From Candidatus Kaiserbacteria bacterium (GTDB lineage Bacteria > Patescibacteriota > Minisyncoccia > Phycocordibacterales > UBA918), in NCBI GenBank assembly GCA_023264435.1, contig JAHFMK010000022.1, forward strand, positions 1 to 7,264: 7,264 nt of DNA, read 5' to 3'. A model generated the notes under the pieces. The model was given only the letters and a program-made list of their open reading frames with translations, was not told the origin of the DNA and did not search any database. Positions 1 to 5,792 of this stretch are shown in pieces (the stretch's first letter is position 1; every line of letters begins with the position of its first letter). Both the position numbers and the translations under genes were made by a program.

Positions 1-186
1 TACTGGTTGATAGTCATTGAAGGTTGTGTAGTTGTAGCCATAATCACCACCACCATAACTTGTGTCTACTGGTTGATAGTCATTGAAGGTTGTGTAGTTG
101 TAGCCATAATCACCACCACCATAACTTGTGTCTACTGGTTGATAGTCATTGAAGGTTGTGTAGTTGTAGCCATAATCACCACCACC
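1..186 (-). repeat. 66-bp in-frame tandem repeat (2 full copies plus 54 bp of a third)
   Basis: The period is exactly 66 bases. Copies at 1-66 and 67-132 are identical base for base, and 133-186 matches for 54 bases before diverging into the unique 5' part of the gene. The period equals 22 codons, so copy-number changes preserve the reading frame. Identity at synonymous positions indicates recent expansion or homogenisation. The array continues past the left edge, so the copy number is unknown. Confidence 0.97.
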
Positions 187-315
187 GAAACTATAGTCAA
201 CCTGTGCATGTACAGATGTTCCAAACAAAAAGAACAATACAAACACAGCAAGAGTGCTTGCAAATGTTCCAAACGTTGTATTGTCTTTTAATTGTGTTTT
301 CATGTTATTTTTCAT
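1..315 (-). CDS. Secreted Tyr/Gly/Asn-rich tandem-repeat protein, partial (C-terminus beyond the window)
   Basis: The minus strand is open from an ATG at 315 to the window edge (105 codons, no stop), so the gene continues to the left. Residues 1-37 look like a signal peptide: Lys-containing start (MKNNMKTQLK), hydrophobic core around 19-31 (TLAVFVLFFLFG), and a VHA site with predicted cleavage after Ala37. The mature part, from Gln38, consists of 22-residue repeats sharing GGGDYGYNYTTFNDYQ; three full copies (39-60, 61-82, 83-104) are in the window. One repeat holds 5 Tyr, 4 Gly, 3 Asp, 3 Thr and 2 Asn. The ATG at 315 is preferred over the in-frame ATG at 303 because AGGGAA lies nine bases upstream. 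I do not recognise a family. The composition resembles low-complexity adhesive, fibrous or amyloid-like surface proteins, which is inference only. An export function is well supported; its role is unknown. Confidence 0.75.
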   Translation of the reverse strand, partial: MKNNMKTQLKDNTTFGTFASTLAVFVLFFLFGTSVHAQVDYSFGGGDYGYNYTTFNDYQPVDTSYGGGDYGYNYTTFNDYQPVDTSYGGGDYGYNYTTFNDYQPV

Positions 316-354
316 AATTATAATTTCCCTGTATGGTTACAAAGAATGTTCTAA

Positions 355-374
355 TGATGAAATATTATTCATCA
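355..374. promoter_or_regulatory. Inverted repeat in the upstream region of the repeat-protein gene
   Basis: TGATGAA (355-361) and TTCATCA (368-374) form perfect 7-base arms around a 6-base centre. The position, 40-60 bases upstream of the start codon at 315, suits an operator or part of the promoter. On the minus strand AATAAT (364-369), 18 bases after TTGTAA (388-393), gives only a weak sigma70-like pair. Nothing else is evident in 316-391. Confidence 0.3.
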
Positions 375-391
375 GCAGTTTCACTCTTTAC

Positions 392-434
392 AAAAAAAAT
401 GTGAGTCGGAGGGATGTTAGAACACCCCTCCGAC
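392..434 (-). terminator. Intrinsic (Rho-independent) terminator after the 354-residue secreted protein gene
   Basis: Perfect 9-base GC-rich arms, GTCGGAGGG (405-413) and CCCTCCGAC (426-434), enclose a 12-base loop. Reading the minus strand, the stem is followed after five bases by eight consecutive T residues (392-399). It begins about ten bases past the stop codon of the gene ending at 445, which separates that gene from the repeat-protein gene to its left. Confidence 0.8.
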
Positions 435-442
435 CACACTGT

Positions 443-469
443 CCTCACGGCATATCAATGCCCGTGAGG
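443..469 (-). other. Hairpin covering the last codons and stop of the secreted protein gene
   Basis: On the minus strand an arm CCTCACGGGCAT and an arm ATGCCGTGAGG pair over 11 bases with one bulged G and a TGAT loop. The stem includes the codons for Thr-Gly-Ile-Asp-Met-Pro and the TGA stop (445-447). It lies just upstream of the terminator stem, giving two hairpins in tandem at the end of the transcript. Confidence 0.6.
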
Positions 470-1509
470 ATCTTTACGGCACATCCATCCTTGAATGTGC
501 TAAGGTCCTCGCCGACACCCGAAGGTGTTGGTGTACGCACCTTCGCTTGGTCCTCAAAGAACGCCACCACCGTTCCCCCCTGAAAATCAATGGGGATCAT
601 GACTGCTTCGCCATCCTTGGAGATCAGCTTCTCCGACTCCCCATCGGCAGTGAAGGTTTTACCCTTCAGCGTGCCACGGAAGAAGTCATATCGCTTATCG
701 CCATCGACGACTGCGAGCTTCACCGCATGTTGCGTTGTACCAAACTGATACTTCGCCTCATGCAATTTCCGCCCACAGAATCGTGAGAATGCATCGGGGT
801 CACTCCAGTCTGAACTGGCTTTCTGACCCTTTGCATTTCCCATATTGCCGTCCGCCGGAAGCATGTGTTCTTTCGAACACGCATCTTCTGCAGTCTTTGG
901 CTCAAACATGTGAACGGCAACATACCGTCCAGGTTCACCGAGTGGGCATGATGTCGTCCTGATCTCGCGCTTCCCTGCGTAAGGGTCTACATAAGCACTG
1001 GGGACGAGCGTCGGTTTGGCGATGGAAATGACCAAAGGAATGACAGTATTCATGCACTCCCCGGCGAGGACGAACTTTTTGTATTCGTCATACCAACCCT
1101 TTTCACCATCCCTCGCATACCGGTGCGTCCCGGCACTAAGGTCAAGTACCGGCTTTCCGTCGACCATGTCGATTTCCGAGAGGTGGAGTACACCGCTCGG
1201 CATGGAACCCTCCTTCAGCGTACGCAGGTACGCTCCCATTTTTGGGTAGGTATCGACGTCCATGTCGACACTACCTACTGCAGCGAGAAATTGTGCAGGG
1301 GTAACATTCGCCCCCCGCACAATCGAACTCCCTGACGAATCCTTCTTCAGGGACTCGTCAATCCGGTCCGCGAGGACCGTAGGATTCAATATCTTCCCCG
1401 GCTGAGACAAGGGCAGACGGTCAGCAGCGAACGCGGGAGCGTTCGCGAACAAGATTAACAAGATTGCAGTGAAGAGCGCCACGATGACGCCCAGTGTTGA
1501 CTTGGCCAT
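445..1509 (-). CDS. Secreted protein of unknown function, GC-rich, 354 residues
   Basis: Residues 1-28 are a clear signal peptide (MAKS, hydrophobic 6-22, AFA site, cleavage after Ala28). There is no second membrane segment and no LPXTG-type sorting signal; the protein ends in ILTGIDMP. The mature chain is polar with five cysteines (152, 188, 211, 245, 343), so disulfides are possible and one Cys would be unpaired. Landmarks are a Gly/Asp-rich stretch at 112-142, a Pro/Tyr stretch at 164-180 and a beta-rich C-terminal half. I recognise no family or catalytic motif. The start is fixed by AGGAG seven bases upstream of ATG. Composition is unlike the neighbours: bases 1321-1380 contain 34 G+C of 60, against 18 of 60 at 3061-3120 in the CARDB gene. 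The first Lys codons are AAG, where gyrB starts with AAA AAA. This suggests horizontal acquisition. A promoter, long leader and terminator bracket the gene as a single unit. Confidence 0.85.
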   Translation of the reverse strand: MAKSTLGVIVALFTAILLILFANAPAFAADRLPLSQPGKILNPTVLADRIDESLKKDSSGSSIVRGANVTPAQFLAAVGSVDMDVDTYPKMGAYLRTLKEGSMPSGVLHLSEIDMVDGKPVLDLSAGTHRYARDGEKGWYDEYKKFVLAGECMNTVIPLVISIAKPTLVPSAYVDPYAGKREIRTTSCPLGEPGRYVAVHMFEPKTAEDACSKEHMLPADGNMGNAKGQKASSDWSDPDAFSRFCGRKLHEAKYQFGTTQHAVKLAVVDGDKRYDFFRGTLKGKTFTADGESEKLISKDGEAVMIPIDFQGGTVVAFFEDQAKVRTPTPSGVGEDLSTFKDGCAVKILTGIDMP

Positions 1510-1516
1510 GGGCCCT

Positions 1517-1521
1517 CTCCT
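1517..1521 (-). promoter_or_regulatory. Strong Shine-Dalgarno site (AGGAG) for the secreted protein
   Basis: On the minus strand AGGAG sits seven bases before the ATG at 1509, inside the longer purine run AGGAGAGGG. It is the only well-spaced, full-strength site in the window and it decides this start codon. Confidence 0.85.
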
Positions 1522-1538
1522 GTTTTAAAAAGAACTGA

Positions 1539-1564
1539 GATATGCATATCGTATAATATGCATA
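1539..1564. promoter_or_regulatory. Two TATGCATA palindromes, possible operator
   Basis: TATGCATA occurs at 1541-1548, inside the 12-base perfect palindrome GATATGCATATC (1539-1550), and again at 1557-1564, a 16-base centre-to-centre spacing. A minus-strand TATTAT (1553-1558) overlaps the second copy and could be a secondary -10 box, although no good -35 box precedes it. Paired palindromes about 30-55 bases before a start codon would suit a dimeric repressor. The same octamer also occurs by chance in gyrB coding sequence (3997-4004), so the call is tentative. Confidence 0.3.
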
Positions 1565-1599
1565 CGTGTACCACCTATTCCTAGGGGGCTTTTTATCAA

Positions 1600-1624
1600 G
1601 AAACATATCTATTTGATATGTTTC
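1600..1624. repeat. Perfect inverted repeat, 10-base arms
   Basis: GAAACATATC (1600-1609) and GATATGTTTC (1615-1624) flank a 5-base centre. No T-run follows on either strand, so it is not a standard terminator. It would fold as a hairpin in the leader of the secreted protein mRNA or serve as a protein-binding site. Its inner hexamer GATATG/CATATC recurs in the palindrome at 1539-1550. Confidence 0.6.
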
Positions 1625-1712
1625 CACACAAGAAGCCCGTTATGAACGGAATACAAAAGGTCTATGACAAAGAACGTACTTCTATTAAACCTGAGAGAAC
1701 TACTATTCTTAT

Positions 1713-1741
1713 AGTATACACTATTTCATATATTTTGTCAA
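1713..1741 (-). promoter_or_regulatory. Strong sigma70-type promoter reading toward the secreted protein gene
   Basis: On the minus strand a consensus -35 box TTGACA (1736-1741) is followed after exactly 17 bases by TATACT (1713-1718), five of six matches to the -10 consensus. The expected start is near 1706. The only gene ahead is the secreted protein starting at 1509. It lies 60 bases past the end of the sortase gene, so the secreted protein can be transcribed independently of the sortase. Confidence 0.8.
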
Positions 1742-1801
1742 TGTCCCGTGCGGTAGATCTAACTGAGGTACCTATCTTCAATAATACTTTGTGTTTGTCT
1801 T

Positions 1802-2494
1802 CTATGAAGGCAATTCCCTCTTCATTATCAGAGACGCTTCCACAATATACCGATCATCCTTTGTCCCGAATGAGTTACATGTTGCAAGCACTAACTTTGC
1901 GGTGTCATACTGTAAAGGCACTTCCGCATTTGAAGCCTTCGCCTCATATACTTTATCAACACGATACACATACTCCATGTCTTTTGATTGGAGCCTGATA
2001 GTATCTCCCCATACTAATTTTTGGATACCGTTAAATGCTTGAAAATTTTTATTATGTACCACAGGCAGGTAGCTTGAATGTCCAAGAATAAAAATAGTAC
2101 CTGTATGTACAAAATCAGCAGAATCTGGGTGCCGTACTACACCTGAAAGTAATGCCTCATCAAGTGATGCAATCGTATTTGAAGTTGGGTTAAGTACCGT
2201 AATCTCTTTCTTATCAAGAGAATCAAAAATTATTTTAAGTGGCAACGCTTCGCTCGAAGTCGCTTCTTTAGTACTTAGTAACGTATTTTCATTTGGACGT
2301 GCGAAATCAACATTTGACAAAGCTGAGGTACTTTCTACACGTGGTTTCTCTGGAAGAAAATCTATTAGCGTAAGGAAACCAAGTGTAATGGTAATAATTC
2401 CCATGCTCACAAAGAAAAATACTACCTTGTCTTCAATTTTTGAAGAGGATTTTATTGAAATATCACTATTTTGTGTATGTAAATCGCTATGCAT
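1802..2494 (-). CDS. Sortase family transpeptidase, membrane-anchored
   Basis: A 230-residue protein with an N-terminal membrane segment (about 24-46) after a short cytoplasmic tail, a flexible Ser/Thr/Glu-rich linker (50-85), and a sortase domain from about 86 to 225. The catalytic set is visible: His139 in ILGHSS, Cys206 in LVLATC (the TLxTC-type motif), and Arg215 in KDDRYIV. The WGDTIRL segment (162-168) is also typical. Sortases cleave a sorting signal in exported proteins and transfer them to a cell-wall or pilin nucleophile on the outer face of the membrane. The class cannot be settled by eye; the short Cys-to-Arg spacing and ending recall class D/E-like enzymes. The start codon overlaps a very short leader, and AAGGA lies 14 bases upstream, further than ideal. 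No substrate with an LPXTG-type tail is visible in the window. Confidence 0.92.
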   Translation of the reverse strand: MHSDLHTQNSDISIKSSSKIEDKVVFFFVSMGIITITLGFLTLIDFLPEKPRVESTSALSNVDFARPNENTLLSTKEATSSEALPLKIIFDSLDKKEITVLNPTSNTIASLDEALLSGVVRHPDSADFVHTGTIFILGHSSYLPVVHNKNFQAFNGIQKLVWGDTIRLQSKDMEYVYRVDKVYEAKASNAEVPLQYDTAKLVLATCNSFGTKDDRYIVEASLIMKRELPS

Positions 2495-2516
2495 ATGATA
2501 TGAAGTAATCCTTAAT

Positions 2517-2544
2517 ATAATACTACATTTTAGATTTTTGTCAA
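2517..2544 (-). promoter_or_regulatory. Sigma70-type promoter of the sortase gene
   Basis: On the minus strand TTGACA (2539-2544) is followed after 16 bases by TATTAT (2517-2522). Transcription would start near 2510, leaving a leader of about 16 bases before the ATG at 2494 and placing the AAGGA sequence (2509-2513) at or before the start site. Shifting the -10 box by a base or two is possible in this AT-rich stretch. Confidence 0.65.
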
Positions 2545-2554
2545 TACAGATACA

Positions 2555-2583
2555 TTGACTTAATATTATTTACATGGTACTAT
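2555..2583 (+). promoter_or_regulatory. Sigma70-type promoter of the CARDB-like membrane protein gene
   Basis: TTGACT (2555-2560) is followed after 17 bases by TACTAT (2578-2583). Transcription would start near 2590, about 19 bases before the ATG at 2609. Its -35 box is ten bases from the -35 box of the divergent sortase promoter, so the two polymerases would share the same face-to-face region. Confidence 0.65.
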
Positions 2584-2608
2584 TCAATTCATTAATGAAA
2601 TTACCTAT

Positions 2609-3622
2609 ATGTCACATTCACCTACGGAACGATCTCTTTCTATTAAGATACTAACTATTATTGGTTTCAGTGCAACTATTCTATTCATCGGTTGGCTTCT
2701 CTTAAAGCTTGCTGTCAAAGCACCAGAAACTTTTTCTTCACTTGCAACGATTACTAAGAACATTGATACATATCGCCCACTTGAAAAATTAGTACTTACA
2801 CCAGAAAAAAAAGTAATGAATGTCCACGATACAATGAAGATTACATGGGAAGATACAAAAAATGAAGGTGTGTACTCACTCACCTTTGTGTGCAACAACG
2901 TTACCCTTGCTATCAAAAATGAAAAAGGTGATGTGCTTCCAATTATTTGTAATACCGCATACAAATTACCCGCACAAACATTCACACTCAGTGTAACGGC
3001 ACTTAATGCCCCGAAAGGGTTTTCTGATATAAAATTGACACTTTCCTTTACAGATAATCGTACAAATGAAACAATTTCTACAAAAGAAAGTATTACCGTA
3101 GTAAATGCCAATCTTGTCTCTACAACCGGTGGTCCACGCCCAGCAACAACGACACGTCCAGAGATTACAGAAAAACCATCGGTGCCAAAAAACGAAGTGG
3201 TACTGCATACACCATCTACAAAACAAACATATACTACATACACCTACTATCCTCAATCTGACCCTCATGGCTTTACTGACCTCACGCTACATACACAAGG
3301 GATAGGTATTATAGAAAACGGTACTTTTATACAATCTGGCACATATTCCAACAATACACTCAATGCACTTATTATTGATATTGAAAATGTCGGTACCAAA
3401 ACATCAAACGAATGGAACTTCACCACTCGTCTCCCTGACGGTACTGTATATACATCACCTGCACAAATACCATTAAAACCAAAGGAACATGCGGTGTTTA
3501 CCCTTACGTTTAGCGTTAATGTACGGAGCGGAAAAACAATCACTACATCAAGTACCGTATTTACACAAAATGATGTACGCACCGAAAATAATTATAGTAG
3601 CGTCAATGTTGTTGTAGATTAA
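2609..3622 (+). CDS. Single-pass membrane protein with extracellular beta domains, C-terminal CARDB-like
   Basis: A 337-residue protein. Residues 13-35 form one hydrophobic membrane segment after a short Arg/Lys-containing tail, with no obvious signal-peptidase site, so it is probably anchored with its C-terminus outside. An Ig-like beta-rich region (about 58-168) carries Cys95 and Cys114, a possible disulfide. A Pro/Thr-rich linker (172-215) leads to a C-terminal domain (about 219-336) with CARDB hallmarks: FTDLTL at its start, IDIENVGTKTSNEW (257-270), LPDG (275-278), a LKPKEHAVFTLTF strand, and TENNYSSVNVVV at the end. CARDB domains are adhesion-type beta sandwiches found in exported proteins. 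No recognisable Shine-Dalgarno site precedes the ATG; an ATG at 2595 is out of frame and closes quickly. It is divergent from the sortase and convergent with gyrB. A surface structural or adhesive role is inferred. Confidence 0.85.
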   Translation: MSHSPTERSLSIKILTIIGFSATILFIGWLLLKLAVKAPETFSSLATITKNIDTYRPLEKLVLTPEKKVMNVHDTMKITWEDTKNEGVYSLTFVCNNVTLAIKNEKGDVLPIICNTAYKLPAQTFTLSVTALNAPKGFSDIKLTLSFTDNRTNETISTKESITVVNANLVSTTGGPRPATTTRPEITEKPSVPKNEVVLHTPSTKQTYTTYTYYPQSDPHGFTDLTLHTQGIGIIENGTFIQSGTYSNNTLNALIIDIENVGTKTSNEWNFTTRLPDGTVYTSPAQIPLKPKEHAVFTLTFSVNVRSGKTITTSSTVFTQNDVRTENNYSSVNVVVD

Positions 3623-3653
3623 ACTAAATCAGCAGTGAATATAAAAAACTCAC

Positions 3654-5735
3654 CTACACATCGAGATTTGCAGTATGTGCATTTGATTGAATAAAAGCCT
3701 TTCTGTTTGCCACATCAGTACCCATCAAAATATCAAACACTTTGTCAGCTTCAAGTGCATCATCAATCGTCACTCGTTTGAGCACACGGTTTTTGGGATT
3801 CATGGTGGTTTCCCATAGCTCTTCTGCATTCATCTCACCGAGTCCTTTATATCGTTGAATATGGATTTTTTTGGTCTTTGTTTTGGTGGTCTCCTCCTCA
3901 ACATCCTCTGTTTCTTCAATAACTTCTCCTGCATCTTCTTCTACAACCGTATCTGGTGATTCAACACCAATAATCTTAATTTTCTCTTCGTCATTGTATG
4001 CATACTGCACATTTTTTCCTTGCTGAATTTTATAGAGTGGTGGCTGTGCAATAAAGAGAAATCCTCCATCAATAATAGGACGAAAATGACGGAAAAAGAG
4101 TGTGAGGAGAAGTGTGCGAATGTGTGCACCGTCAACATCTGCATCAGTTGCAATAATGATTTTGTGGTAACGAAGTTTTGAAAGGTCAAACACGTCACCG
4201 ATTGCAGTACCGAGTGCAACCACAAGATTTTTTACCTGTTCTGAGGCAAGCATTTTATCAATACGCGCACGCTCCACATTGAGAATTTTTCCTCGAAGAG
4301 GAAGAATTGCCTGCGTCCGTCTATCACGACCCATTTTTGCAGAACCTCCTGCAGAATCTCCCTCTACCACAAAAAGCTCTGATTCTTCTGCACTCTTTGT
4401 CTGGCAGTCAGCAAGCTTTCCAGGAAGCGTCATACCTTCGAGTGCACCTTTGCGAAGAACCGAATCTTTAGCTGCTTTTGCTGCCTTTCGAGCCTTTACC
4501 GCAATGACAACTTTGTTAAGAATTGCTTTTGCGTCATCGGGATTTTCTTCGAGATAGGTACTAAACGCTTCCGCAAAGACACTTTCCACTGCCCCACGTG
4601 CCTCCACTGAACCAAGTTTTGCTTTTGTCTGTCCTTCAAATTGAATCTCGGGCATTTTTACCGAAACCACTGCGGTGATGCCTTCGAGTACATCGTCACC
4701 CGTAAATGCACCGTCTTTTTCTTTAATAAAATTATTTTTCTTTGCATAGTTATTGAGTGTTCGGGTGAGTGCAGTTTTAAATCCTGTGATATGTGTACCA
4801 TGTTCGGGATTAAAAATGTTGTTTGCAAATGCACTAATACGCGGTGAAATATCATCAACATATTGGAGTGCAACCTCCACTGAAAGCACTGCGGAATCGA
4901 CATTATTTTTCTCTACATAAAAAATATTTTTATGTACTGCTTTTTGATATTGATTATTGAATGCAACAAGTGATTTGAGTCCTCCTTCAAAAAAGAAATG
5001 CTGATGTGGTACTTCGTAGTGGTCATCAGAAAGATAAAATTTTCCTGCGATACTATCCATAAATTTTTGGATATCTCTTTCTGTTGGATCAACACTCTCA
5101 CAAGCACCACGTGCATCAATCACCGATATTTTCATACTCTTTACCAAATACGCCTGCTGACGAAGGTGTCCAACAATACGTTTAAAATCGTATTTTATTT
5201 CGGGAAAAATAGTACCGTCAGCTCGAAAAGTGATAATAGTTCCCTGTTCTTTTGAAGCACTCACTTTTTTTACCCGTGCCTTTGCTTTTCCAATGTTGTA
5301 TTCCTGCATGTAGTATCCATCATCACGATGTACCTCTGCAATAACATGTGTTGAGAGTGCATTAACCACCGAGACTCCCACTCCGTGAAGTCCACCTGAC
5401 ACTTTGTACCCTTCACCACCAAACTTACCACCCGCATGAAGGGTAGTCATAATGGTTTCAAGTGCAGACACTTTTGTGTGCTTGTGCATATCAACGGGAA
5501 TACCACGGCCGTTATCGACTACTCGTACATAGTTACCAGGGAGGAGTGCTACTTCAACACGGTCTGCAAAACCACCCATCGCTTCGTCACGCGAATTGTC
5601 GAACACTTCCCAGATAAGGTGATGAAGTCCATCAGGACCAGTGGTGCCAATGTACATTCCGGGGCGTTTTCGTACTGGTTCAAGTCCTTCAAGAACTTGA
5701 ATAGCATCTGCACTGTATGAACTTTTTTTGGCCAT
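3654..5735 (-). CDS. gyrB: DNA gyrase subunit B (ATP-binding type II topoisomerase subunit)
   Basis: A complete 693-residue protein. With GyrA (not in the window) it introduces negative supercoils using ATP. The GHKL ATPase domain occupies about 1-220: RKRPGMYIG (22-30), catalytic Glu43 and Asn47 in EVFDNSRDEA, Asp74 in VVDNGRGIP, and the glycine lid GGLHGVG (114-120). The transducer domain follows, with the QTKAKLG loop (369-375, Lys371 likely contacting ATP). The TOPRIM domain has EGDSAGG (458-464; Glu458) and DADVDG (531-536; Asp531, Asp533) for metal binding, and RYKGLGEMN (628-636) marks the C-terminal tail. It lacks the large insert of proteobacterial GyrB but carries an acidic Glu/Asp/Thr/Lys-rich insert at about 591-623. 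ParE is the alternative; gene length and the QRYKGLGEMN/ELWETTMNP tail favour GyrB. No Shine-Dalgarno site is evident before the ATG. The end is 31 bases from the convergent CARDB gene. Confidence 0.95.
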   Translation of the reverse strand: MAKKSSYSADAIQVLEGLEPVRKRPGMYIGTTGPDGLHHLIWEVFDNSRDEAMGGFADRVEVALLPGNYVRVVDNGRGIPVDMHKHTKVSALETIMTTLHAGGKFGGEGYKVSGGLHGVGVSVVNALSTHVIAEVHRDDGYYMQEYNIGKAKARVKKVSASKEQGTIITFRADGTIFPEIKYDFKRIVGHLRQQAYLVKSMKISVIDARGACESVDPTERDIQKFMDSIAGKFYLSDDHYEVPHQHFFFEGGLKSLVAFNNQYQKAVHKNIFYVEKNNVDSAVLSVEVALQYVDDISPRISAFANNIFNPEHGTHITGFKTALTRTLNNYAKKNNFIKEKDGAFTGDDVLEGITAVVSVKMPEIQFEGQTKAKLGSVEARGAVESVFAEAFSTYLEENPDDAKAILNKVVIAVKARKAAKAAKDSVLRKGALEGMTLPGKLADCQTKSAEESELFVVEGDSAGGSAKMGRDRRTQAILPLRGKILNVERARIDKMLASEQVKNLVVALGTAIGDVFDLSKLRYHKIIIATDADVDGAHIRTLLLTLFFRHFRPIIDGGFLFIAQPPLYKIQQGKNVQYAYNDEEKIKIIGVESPDTVVEEDAGEVIEETEDVEEETTKTKTKKIHIQRYKGLGEMNAEELWETTMNPKNRVLKRVTIDDALEADKVFDILMGTDVANRKAFIQSNAHTANLDV

Positions 5736-5792
5736 GATAAATCGTGTGTTGATTAGGTATATTAAAACGAACCCCTTCTGCTCAATGCGTAT

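Larger units (their letters stand above)
1510..1706 (-). other. Long, palindrome-rich 5' leader of the secreted protein gene
   Basis: If transcription starts about seven bases past the -10 box at 1713-1718, the leader is roughly 197 bases long, unusually long beside the 16-19 base leaders inferred for the sortase and CARDB genes. It contains a perfect 10-base-arm inverted repeat (1600-1624), a short hairpin with arms CCGTT/AACGG (1637-1649), and a C-rich stem with one C-T mismatch closing a GGAA tetraloop about 15 bases left of the inverted repeat. It also contains the palindrome GATATGCATATC (1539-1550) and a second TATGCATA (1557-1564). No known riboswitch class or tRNA is recognisable. No convincing gene lies in the whole 1510-1801 stretch. 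Confidence 0.45.

Noticed and set aside
1..186. CRISPR-like array
   Set aside because: The units are adjacent with no unique spacers and the 66-base period is a whole number of codons, so this is a coding tandem repeat.
7..291. Plus-strand open frame through the 66-bp repeats
   Set aside because: The repeat happens to be open on both strands. The minus strand has a signal peptide, a ribosome binding site and a plausible repeat composition; the plus strand has none of these.
1421..1627. Minus-strand 68-codon frame from a GTG at 1627
   Set aside because: It has no ribosome binding site, overlaps the secreted protein out of frame, and covers the palindromic leader; coding is unlikely.
1637..1649. 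Terminator between the sortase and the secreted protein
   Set aside because: The CCGTT/AACGG stem has five pairs with no following T-run, and it lies downstream of the promoter for the next gene.
2605..3243. Minus-strand 212-codon frame
   Set aside because: It is a shadow of the CARDB-like gene; its Val/Ser/Phe-rich product shows no domain and no start signals.
3623..3653. Bidirectional terminator between the convergent CARDB gene and gyrB
   Set aside because: Only a 4-base GTGA/TCAC pairing around an A-rich loop is present, with no adequate stem.
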